Below are positions 25,443 through 31,169 of a DNA stretch of 31,169 bases, one piece after another. Below the pieces are notes generated by a model. It was not told where the DNA came from. It ran no database searches and saw only the letters and a list, made by a program, of their open reading frames with translations. Numbering within the stretch: the stretch's first letter is position 1; each line of letters begins with the position of its first letter. The position numbers and the translations under genes are program-made. This DNA is from Phycisphaerales bacterium UBA2218 (GTDB lineage: Bacteria > Planctomycetota > Phycisphaerae > Sedimentisphaerales > Anaerobacaceae): assembly GCA_002327785.1 (NCBI GenBank), contig DCUI01000097.1:1-31169 (forward strand). Direction: 5' to 3'.

Positions 25443-28400
25443 ATGGAGCATGGAAACTCATTCTTCGGGACCGAATCCAACCGGATGGACCGGCTGGTGG
25501 CTCGTGCCTTGGAGGACTCGGATGCGGAAGAGCCCGTCCGTCCCACGGCGCCGCTCGATAGGGTCCTGGAACGCCCAGGCAGTCAGATCGACAGGTACAA
25601 ATTGCTCCGGGTCCTGGGAGAGGGCGGCATGGGGATCGTCTATCTGGCTGAGCAAACCGAACCGGTCAAGCGAGAGGTCGCCCTGAAAGTCATCAAGCCC
25701 GGCATGGACTCCAGACGAGTGCTCGGACGCTTCGAGGCGGAGGAGCAAGCGCTTGCGCTGTTGGAACACCCATATGTAGCCCGCGTCTATGATGCGGGAC
25801 TGGCCCCGAGCGGCCGGCCGTACTTCGTCATGGAGTACGTCAAAGGGATCCCCATCACGGAGCACTGCGACAGATACAAGCTGACAATCGACCAGCGAGT
25901 GATGTTGTTTCTACACGTATGCGAGGCCGTCCAGCACGCTCACCAGAAGGGGATCATCCATCGCGACCTCAAACCTTCGAACATTCTGGTCACGATCCAG
26001 GACCAGGAGATGATCCCCAAGGTCATCGACTTCGGCGTCGCCCGGGCCGTCAGCCAGCCTCTGACCGACCGGACCCTTTGTACGGAACAGGGCCAGATCA
26101 TCGGCACCCCCGAGTATATGAGCCCCGAGCAGGCAGAAATGACCGGTCAGGACATCGATACGCGATCCGACATTTACTCTCTTGGCGCCGTCCTGTATGA
26201 GTTGTTGACAGGTGTTCTGCCGTTCGGGAGCGACACCCTGCGGCGAGGCAGCCCGGACCATCTCCGCCAGGTCATCCGAGAACACGATCCAAAGACCCCC
26301 AGTGTACGCTTGAGCGGCCTGACGCCCGAGGACTCCAACCGCATCGCCCAGCACCGCCAGGTTGACGGAATTGTGCTGCGTCGTGCGCTCCGCGGCGACC
26401 TGGAATGGATCGTGATGAAGTGCCTGGAGAAGGACCGGACCCGTCGCTACGAGACAGCAAGTGAATTGGCGATGGACTTGAAACGGCACTTGGCCAATGA
26501 ACCGGTGGTGGCTCGTCCTCCTACGGTCGGGTACCGCCTGCAAAAGGCTTGGCGGCGGAATAAGCTGCTCTACAGTGCCGGCGCCGCGGTGGCCGTAGCA
26601 TTGGTTGTGGGCTTGGCCTTGGCGTCGTTTGGTTGGCGGCACGCACTTTGGGAACGCAACCGGGCGATATCTGCAAGGGCCGATGCACAGACGGCTCAGG
26701 CCAGCGAAGCGGCCCTGCGTCAGCGGGCCCAGCAGCAGGAACTGGCGGCCCGCCGACGTGCCTATGCGGCCGACATGATTCTTGTGCAGAAGGCAATAGC
26801 AGAGAATAACCTGGGCCGCGCGTGGACGCTGCTGGATCGCCAGAAGCCCCAGCCGGGACAAGAAGATCTGAGGGGTTGGGAGTGGCGCTATCTCTGGAGC
26901 CAGACCCGCCCGGACGAGCACAAGGTGTTCCTCAGCGGGACCAGGCGATTGCGTAGCCTGGAGTATAGTGATGACGGGCGCCTGTTGTTATGGCATGTCC
27001 AGGGTGAACTGAGGGTGGCGAGTGTCGAGACGGGGCAGACGGTACTGACTCGGAGCGAGTGCTGGCTGGCTGTCTTCGCGCGACGGGATTCCTGGCTTGC
27101 CTTTGCCCAGCAACAAGATGAGGGAGATGAAATCGTCGTGTGGGACTTGGCTGCCTCACAGGAACTGGTTCGCTTCGGCCTGCAAGCCGATGTGCACTGG
27201 CTTGGATTCACGCCGGACGACGGGCTGCTACTGACCATCTCCTGCCATCGTATGGCTGATGATGAGTCTCAATGGAGGCTGACGACTTGGGACCCAAAAA
27301 CCGGAAAAGTGCGACGGCAGTACTTCATCGAGCGGCCGAATCTCGATCGGCCCCAGAGAGCCGCCATCTCGCCGGACGGCCACCTAGTTGCCATGGCTGC
27401 ACCCGGCTCCCGTTTCCGGGTGCTGCGAATAAGCGACGGGAGTGAGCGATTCTCGGGGAACGTTGACGATGACACTATTACGGCATTGACCTTCTCTCCA
27501 GACGGCGCCGACCTTATCGTGGCATCGGGTTATGGAAACCCGGCCATCGGTCGCTGGGATGTCGCAACCGGCGAACGAATTGCGAGCCTCGAAGGACATC
27601 GTAGCTATGTGACTGATCTCCAATTTGCCCCCAACGGCGAGTATCTGGTTTCATCAAGCACCGATCAGACCATCCGGCTGTGGGACTGGCCCGAAGGTAG
27701 GGAGGTCGCTGCTTTGCGTGGTCATCCGGACGAGGTGGATGGGCTCGCCGTTGGCCCTGCGGGCAACATGGTTGCGAGCCGATGCCGGGATGGCTCCATC
27801 TTTCTATGGCCACTTCAACTCCCCACAGAGACTCCGCCTTATCGAACGCTGCCGGTCAAGGTGACCACCCACTACGGTGTCTGGGCCCAGCCGCGTCCCG
27901 CGGTATTCACGCCAGACAGCCGGTCGATCGTTGCCATTGAGCCAAATGGTGCACTGTCGCAGTGGGATGTGGCCACTTTGCGCCAGACACGTCGCTGGCA
28001 GTCGAAAGCCCCGACGGATTGCCGGGTGATTCTGTCCCCAGATGCGAGTCAGGCGGTAGCACTTGATGCCGAGGACTGCCTGAGTTTGCTGGACTTGGCC
28101 ACGGGCGTGGAACGGACAAACGTACTCGACCACCCGGGTCCCATCGAGCTGGTTTGGATCAGTGGAAATGGTCGGCATCTGGTCACCGCCAGCTTCACTG
28201 AGAACCGGTCGATGGCAAATTTCGGCTTCTGGGATATTCCGGAAGGCCGGATGAAGAGGACGTTCGAGGTGCCGATACCCGTCTCGCATAGCAACAACAT
28301 GGGCCCGACGGGCTGGTATTTTGGGCAGGGTGGGCACGTGCGAGTCTGGAATCTGGCCCAGCCAAAGGCGCCGCCGCGAGAGCTTTTCCCTGGAGAGCGA

Positions 28401-28814
28401 GGGGAGGTCATTCGGATCTTCGACGTCTCGCCGGACGGCCGTCTGGGGGCGGCAACATTTGAGGAAGGGTACATCCGGGTCTGGGACATGGAGACGGCAG
28501 AGCCATTGCAGATGATGCGCGTGTTCCTCCAGACCCCGCATTGTGTTGTCTTCTCGCCGGATAGCCGTCGTCTGGTGGCGGGGAGCAGTGGCCACGAAGC
28601 AGTCAAATTGTGGGAGACAGCCACATGGCAGGAGGTTCTGACGTTGTCGTGCGAGGGGACGATGTTCCGTTTCGTCGCCTTCTCCCCCGATGGTCAGACC
28701 CTGATGGCGAGAAACGATCAGGGTTTCTTGCACATCTGGTCCGCTCCTTCCATAGAGCTCGTGGAGACCGCTGATCTAGCCACCTGCAACACGACAGCCA
28801 CGGCACGCTGGTAG
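25443..28814 (+). CDS. Membrane Ser/Thr protein kinase with about 14 WD40-like repeats (kinase 4)
   Basis: 1123 residues from ATG at 25443; this start aligns with kinase 3 (NSFFGTESNRM against SSAFGADPKRI), although its ribosome binding site is weak. Catalytic domain about 51-350: GEGGMGIVY (59-67), lysine in VALKVI (82), HRDLKPSN (173-180), DFG (197-199), GTPEYMSPEQ. One transmembrane helix about 377-396 (SAGAAVAVALVVGLALASF), then a charged coiled coil (about 400-450). From about 490 to the end roughly 14 WD40-like repeats are recognisable, several degenerate (FSPDGADLIVASG...IGRWDVATG; FAPNGEYLVSSSTDQTIRLWD; FSPDSRRLVAGS). The protein stops directly after the last blade, without the extra C-terminal domain of kinase 1. 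It is probably co-transcribed with sigma-like factor 4, 68 nt upstream. The decayed gene at 28822 begins 8 nt after its stop, but the kinase itself appears complete. Confidence 0.92.
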   Translation: MEHGNSFFGTESNRMDRLVARALEDSDAEEPVRPTAPLDRVLERPGSQIDRYKLLRVLGEGGMGIVYLAEQTEPVKREVALKVIKPGMDSRRVLGRFEAEEQALALLEHPYVARVYDAGLAPSGRPYFVMEYVKGIPITEHCDRYKLTIDQRVMLFLHVCEAVQHAHQKGIIHRDLKPSNILVTIQDQEMIPKVIDFGVARAVSQPLTDRTLCTEQGQIIGTPEYMSPEQAEMTGQDIDTRSDIYSLGAVLYELLTGVLPFGSDTLRRGSPDHLRQVIREHDPKTPSVRLSGLTPEDSNRIAQHRQVDGIVLRRALRGDLEWIVMKCLEKDRTRRYETASELAMDLKRHLANEPVVARPPTVGYRLQKAWRRNKLLYSAGAAVAVALVVGLALASFGWRHALWERNRAISARADAQTAQASEAALRQRAQQQELAARRRAYAADMILVQKAIAENNLGRAWTLLDRQKPQPGQEDLRGWEWRYLWSQTRPDEHKVFLSGTRRLRSLEYSDDGRLLLWHVQGELRVASVETGQTVLTRSECWLAVFARRDSWLAFAQQQDEGDEIVVWDLAASQELVRFGLQADVHWLGFTPDDGLLLTISCHRMADDESQWRLTTWDPKTGKVRRQYFIERPNLDRPQRAAISPDGHLVAMAAPGSRFRVLRISDGSERFSGNVDDDTITALTFSPDGADLIVASGYGNPAIGRWDVATGERIASLEGHRSYVTDLQFAPNGEYLVSSSTDQTIRLWDWPEGREVAALRGHPDEVDGLAVGPAGNMVASRCRDGSIFLWPLQLPTETPPYRTLPVKVTTHYGVWAQPRPAVFTPDSRSIVAIEPNGALSQWDVATLRQTRRWQSKAPTDCRVILSPDASQAVALDAEDCLSLLDLATGVERTNVLDHPGPIELVWISGNGRHLVTASFTENRSMANFGFWDIPEGRMKRTFEVPIPVSHSNNMGPTGWYFGQGGHVRVWNLAQPKAPPRELFPGERGEVIRIFDVSPDGRLGAATFEEGYIRVWDMETAEPLQMMRVFLQTPHCVVFSPDSRRLVAGSSGHEAVKLWETATWQEVLTLSCEGTMFRFVAFSPDGQTLMARNDQGFLHIWSAPSIELVETADLATCNTTATARW

Positions 28815-28821
28815 TACGATA

Positions 28822-29031
28822 TCACGAGATCGAGCTTGGCCCCGACCACCCCAAGGCGACCTCCTTGAAGTCCTTGTATCGCACGCCCACTCGGGCCAGA
28901 AACAAATCCAGGCCCCCAGCGTAACAGATCGGCCGTAGCGTGCCGCGAAACCGCAGTCGGTCGAAACCCTACAAAACCCCGATGACATCCTGCTGGTGAC
29001 GCTCTATAAAGGCATTCGTGACGTTGTTCCT
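28822..29031 (-). pseudogene. Decayed N-terminal remnant of a multicopy protein family (in-frame stop)
   Basis: One continuous minus-strand frame reads NNVTNAFIERHQQDVIGVL, then a TAG stop, then GFDRLRFRGTLRPICYAGG and LDLFLARVGVRYKDFKEVA, and ends at a TGA (28822-28824). From memory this matches the N-terminus of a protein family found in many planctomycete and other bacterial genomes, often several copies per genome, whose members start xxFIERHxxxIxGVLSGFDRLxFRGTL and continue for about 400 residues. Here the residues SG before FDR are replaced by a stop plus one glycine, and everything after KDFKE is lost. The family function is not established; its copy number suggests mobility. No start codon with ribosome binding site is seen. 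It lies between the end of kinase 4 and the AbiE operon. Confidence 0.6.
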
Positions 29032-29060
29032 TGGAAACGGTATGTGACTATGCCCTCCCT

Positions 29061-29080
29061 GACCAAACGGCCCGTTGGTC
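29061..29080 (-). terminator. Hairpin overlapping the AbiEii stop codon
   Basis: GACCAAACGG (29061-29070) pairs with CCGTTGGTC (29072-29080) with one bulged A and a one-base gap, so the folded loop must open at least partly; it spans the TGA at 29079-29081. It could end the toxin-antitoxin transcript, but it lacks a U tract. Confidence 0.25.
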
Positions 29081-29930
29081 ACCCCTGGATCTTGTGCAAC
29101 TGAGCGAGGAACAACTCTTTGCTCCACAACTCCAGCGACGGGTACTCCGATTCTTTGACGAACCTTCGTACGTCCTCACGAGCGGCCGCCCAGTCGATTG
29201 ACTTGATCCTGTTTTCAAGATGTGTCCGACACCACTCGGCGTCGACCCGAATGTCCTGTTGTCGCCACGGGCCTTGCTGCACCAAAGCCGATGACAGAAA
29301 CGCATCGTTCACTCCAATGCCCTGGCTGGTGTACCACAGGAAGTCATACCAGTCCCTGCCCTTGATGTATTCCCGACACAGCAGGGCATGGAGCTTTCCT
29401 GCAAACAGACTCGGCTTATCCTGGACGGTGACCGAGGAAACGAAAGGAAAGTCCACATACTTGATTTCCATTCCGCTGCCCGATGGGGGATTGGTATCAA
29501 CCTCAAGCTTGACCCGGATCTTCCGGGCGGGTCCTGATCGATCCACATACTTCAGTTGAAGGACCTTGCCCAGAGAATCATCCTTCAGGAAGGCCTTTCT
29601 CACGGCAATGCCGGCCTTGGAGCGATCGGCGATTTCGACATGGTATCCGTAGGCCGCGAGTTCATCACAGACCGCTCGAAGGTGCGGCTGCAACTCGAAG
29701 TCCCGTTTGGTCTCCTTGAGGATGAAGTCCATATCTTCCGAAAACCGATTCAGGCCGTAGAAGATGCGTAGACATGTGCCGCCCTGAAACAGGGCGTGTT
29801 TGAAGAATTCCGTCCGGCCCAGCGCCGCCAATACCACCTCCTGCGTGATCTCCCGGATCGCGTGTTCCTCCTCGACGTTCGACCTGCAGTGGTACGAATC
29901 CAGCCTGTCCTGAATCAGCTTGACGCTCAT
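29079..29930 (-). CDS. abiEii: AbiEii-type nucleotidyltransferase toxin
   Basis: 283 residues, nucleotidyltransferase toxin of the AbiE type IV toxin-antitoxin system, known from phage-defence by abortive infection. The nucleotidyltransferase core is visible at residues 49-72: QGGTCLRIFYGLNRFSEDMDF, i.e. the GG..R motif followed by the acidic D-x-D pair (D66, D68) preceded by RFSE. A third conserved block is VKLEVDTNPPSG (about 140-151), and YVDFPFVSSVTVQDKPSLFAGK with ALLCREYIKGRDWYDFLWY matches the family's later conserved R-D-x-x-D segment. The length fits the family (about 280-300). ATG at 29930 overlaps the antitoxin gene by ATGA, the usual AbiE arrangement. All catalytic-type residues appear intact, so it is probably functional. 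Confidence 0.9.
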   Translation of the reverse strand: MSVKLIQDRLDSYHCRSNVEEEHAIREITQEVVLAALGRTEFFKHALFQGGTCLRIFYGLNRFSEDMDFILKETKRDFELQPHLRAVCDELAAYGYHVEIADRSKAGIAVRKAFLKDDSLGKVLQLKYVDRSGPARKIRVKLEVDTNPPSGSGMEIKYVDFPFVSSVTVQDKPSLFAGKLHALLCREYIKGRDWYDFLWYTSQGIGVNDAFLSSALVQQGPWRQQDIRVDAEWCRTHLENRIKSIDWAAAREDVRRFVKESEYPSLELWSKELFLAQLHKIQG

Positions 29931-30565
29931 CGATTCAAATCCTTCCTGAGTCCTTCCAAAAATCGCTTTACGCGAGAGTTGGCGTAATTGCCGGAAAGCA
30001 CGTCGAGCGTGCTCTCAGTGACCTGCTCCAATTCTTCTGGTTCAATGCGCAGGCTGCTGACCACCGGATCGATCCCGGCCCAGTCCTTCTTTCGGATGTA
30101 GACGTAGTCCACCAGGGCCTTCAAGGGTGTGGCCATCAGGAACACGTTCCCTGATGCGTCGGTAAGACGTTCGACCTCGCTGTAGAACATCTGCTGGGGA
30201 ACCCGATCATAGCTGAAGATACCGAGTGGAGTTTTGAACTCCTGTGACTTCTTGAAGGACACATTGGTGACGGCGTGGACAGCCTCCGGAATCCAACCGT
30301 GCCAACTCAGAGCTGATTCCAGACTGACATAGGAGGGGCCATAGACGTGTTGCGCCAAGGCGTAGAGATTCACGCTCTTCCTCTGGTACTTGGCGGCCAG
30401 GCAGTACAGGCCCCGGCGGATGTGAATGATCTCGCCGCTGGCAAGGGCGCGCTTCACCAGGCCGTACCGGCGGTTTTCACTGCCGGGAAACAGGGTAGCC
30501 AGATCCTGGCTGGTGAACTGGCTCCAGGGCAGCGACTCGAATACTCTCTCAGGCACTTTGTTCAT
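29927..30565 (-). CDS. abiEi: AbiEi-type antitoxin / autoregulator
   Basis: 212 residues, the antitoxin and transcriptional repressor of the AbiE pair. The N-terminal 60 residues form a winged helix-turn-helix (FTSQDLATLFPGSENRRYGL, then LASGEIIHIRRGLYCLA with the RRGLY wing motif of the AbiEi_4 family). The C-terminal domain (about 70-200) holds LYALAQHVYGPSYVSLESAL, SYDRVPQQMF and ATPLKALVDYVYIRK, as is usual in the family. ATG at 30565 has GAGG 7 nt upstream. In known members the C-terminal domain neutralises AbiEii without direct binding and the wing domain binds inverted repeats to repress the operon. Here an 11-bp-arm inverted repeat lies 22 nt upstream and a degenerate copy 70 bp further. 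Confidence 0.88.
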   Translation of the reverse strand: MNKVPERVFESLPWSQFTSQDLATLFPGSENRRYGLVKRALASGEIIHIRRGLYCLAAKYQRKSVNLYALAQHVYGPSYVSLESALSWHGWIPEAVHAVTNVSFKKSQEFKTPLGIFSYDRVPQQMFYSEVERLTDASGNVFLMATPLKALVDYVYIRKKDWAGIDPVVSSLRIEPEELEQVTESTLDVLSGNYANSRVKRFLEGLRKDLNR

Positions 30566-30587
30566 TCATTGGCCTCATGGTTCCCAT

Positions 30588-30612
30588 GATACTGTCATCA
30601 TATGACAGTATC
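30588..30612 (-). promoter_or_regulatory. Primary operator-like inverted repeat of the abiE operon
   Basis: Perfect 11-bp arms GATACTGTCAT (30588-30598) and ATGACAGTATC (30602-30612) with a 3-nt spacer, directly after the predicted -10 box and 22 nt before the antitoxin start. Its placement and symmetry fit a site for the AbiEi winged helix. Confidence 0.7.
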
Positions 30613-30617
30613 TGGAA

Positions 30618-30646
30618 GATATATCTTCTTTCGGCCTCTATTGCAA
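30618..30646 (-). promoter_or_regulatory. Predicted abiE promoter
   Basis: On the minus strand TTGCAA (30641-30646), 17-nt spacer, TATATC (30618-30623), four of six in each box. The -10 lies inside a perfect 14-bp palindrome (30615-30628). The start site would fall within the inverted repeat, so repressor binding would block transcription. Confidence 0.5.
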
Positions 30647-30660
30647 GGCTATTCAACAAA

Positions 30661-30679
30661 ACTGTCGAAAAATGACGGG
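30661..30679 (-). promoter_or_regulatory. Degenerate second operator-like site
   Basis: ACTGTC at 30661-30666 and TGAC at 30673-30676 have the same spacing as in the primary site (13 of 19 positions match its inner part). Site centres are about 70 bp apart, with the promoter between them. AbiEi proteins are known to bind two inverted repeats cooperatively and bend the DNA, which this geometry would allow. Confidence 0.4.
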
Positions 30680-30711
30680 TTATGGAAAATACATCGGATA
30701 GCCCCGGCGTT

Positions 30712-30867
30712 TCACCGGGGATTCCAGGCCAACCACGCGGCCTCCTGGCACAGCTCCCGGGTACAGAGTCGGTCGCCTACCTTCGGCCACATGCCGACAG
30801 TGATGCCCCTTGTAGCACCAGCGGCCGCCCTAATATCGGAGATGCCAACCGCTTTCTCGAAAACCAT
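30712..30867 (-). CDS. Possible small ORF downstream of the AAA+ gene
   Basis: 51-codon frame starting at ATG 30867, 17 nt after the stop of the AAA+ gene on the same strand, with GGGG about 10 nt upstream. Its product contains ITVGMWPKVGDRLCTRELCQ and WLAWNPR; no family is recognised. It may be a real small gene of the same element, a truncated gene, or chance. A GC hairpin (CCCCGG at 30702-30707, CCGGGG at 30715-30720) overlaps its stop. Apart from this frame and the abiE control sites nothing else is seen between 30566 and 30883. Confidence 0.25.
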   Translation of the reverse strand: MVFEKAVGISDIRAAAGATRGITVGMWPKVGDRLCTRELCQEAAWLAWNPR

Positions 30868-30883
30868 GGCTGCACAGCCCCAT

Positions 30884-31169
30884 TCAGGACAGCATCTCGC
30901 CGGCCTCAATCGCCATGAGCATTGCCCGGCAGTTGCTCCCACACCTCTCCGCAAGCTTCACGTAGGCGTCCAGGGGTTTGCGGCCCAGCCCTTCCATCTC
31001 GGCAATGCGCTTGCAGTGTTCGGCGAAGACACCGCCAAGCCCTTGTCCTGTAAGCTCGATCCTGGCACACCGAGATAAGAATGGTTGCGGATCTACCAGG
31101 TCGTCGAACGGGCGTTCGTAACTGGCTCTCGTGGTTGTGAACACGTGTGAAGGGCGGAGGGAAAGTGCG
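30884..31169 (-). CDS. C-terminal part of a clamp-loader-like AAA+ ATPase (cut by window edge)
   Basis: The frame is open to the right edge, so the true start lies outside; a GTG at 31144 is only an internal codon. The visible 94 residues read HVFTTTRASYERPFDDLVD (sensor-1-like), DPQPFLSRC (the SRC motif that carries the arginine finger in clamp loaders such as RFC and DnaX), IELTGQGLGGVFAEHCKRIA and GRKPLDAYVKLAERCGSNCR with AMLMAIEAGEML, matching the helical lid of that class. Walker A and B are beyond the edge. Similar proteins occur on phages and plasmids, so this may belong to a mobile element adjoining the AbiE operon. Other AAA+ types cannot be excluded without the N-terminal part. Confidence 0.6.
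   Translation of the reverse strand, partial: ALSLRPSHVFTTTRASYERPFDDLVDPQPFLSRCARIELTGQGLGGVFAEHCKRIAEMEGLGRKPLDAYVKLAERCGSNCRAMLMAIEAGEMLS

Noticed and set aside
25430..25443. GTG AAA GAC before kinase 4, resembling the ATG AAA GAC start of kinase 3
   Set aside because: It is out of frame with the kinase; the ATG at 25443 aligns residue by residue with kinase 3.
28830..28923. Plus-strand reading IELGPDHPKATSLKSLY resembling a TPR protein tail
   Set aside because: The opposite strand gives a longer, better match to a known multicopy protein family; the TPR likeness is short.

Overview
The window looks like accessory chromosome of a planctomycete, probably of the class Phycisphaerae. This is inferred from family content, not from a marker gene. 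The supporting signs are several ECF sigma factor / Ser-Thr kinase pairs whose kinases carry long C-terminal WD40 or TPR sensor regions, secreted proteins ending in a dockerin-like EF-hand pair plus a LamG (concanavalin-like) domain, and a DUF362 / beta-helix protein with a typical planctomycete N-terminus. No rRNA, tRNA or CRISPR was seen.

Region 1 (1-10418, all minus strand), read in the direction of transcription: a PD40 / dockerin / LamG secreted protein, ECF sigma factor 1, membrane kinase 1 with 14 WD40 repeats, an SMP-30/NHL-like secreted propeller, and a seven-bladed Reg_prop / dockerin / LamG protein that is cut by the left window edge. Region 2 (10586-14226, plus) holds ECF sigma factor 2 overlapping kinase 2 (TolB-like plus TPR); it diverges from the PD40 / dockerin / LamG gene. 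Region 3 (14336-21867) has a second PD40 / dockerin / LamG gene and a small secreted protein on the minus strand, diverging from sigma-like factor 3 and kinase 3 (TPR, PD40 and lectin-like domains). Region 4 (21939-28814) has a DUF362 / beta-helix membrane protein diverging from sigma-like factor 4 and kinase 4 (about 14 WD40-like repeats). Region 5 (28815-31169, minus) differs in character: a decayed remnant of a multicopy protein family, an AbiEi/AbiEii type IV toxin-antitoxin operon with two operator-like inverted repeats, and the C-terminal end of a clamp-loader-like AAA+ ATPase. It looks like the edge of a mobile or defence island.

The central theme is four sigma/kinase pairs within about 25 kb. 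Each kinase has an N-terminal cytoplasmic catalytic domain, a single transmembrane helix and a different large C-terminal repeat region, predicted to lie outside the cytoplasm. Three of the pairs start next to divergently transcribed exported or membrane proteins. The likely reading, which is inference, is a set of parallel signalling modules: the repeat region senses something outside, the kinase modifies its sigma factor, and the sigma factor controls neighbouring cell-surface genes. No anti-sigma factor gene is visible.
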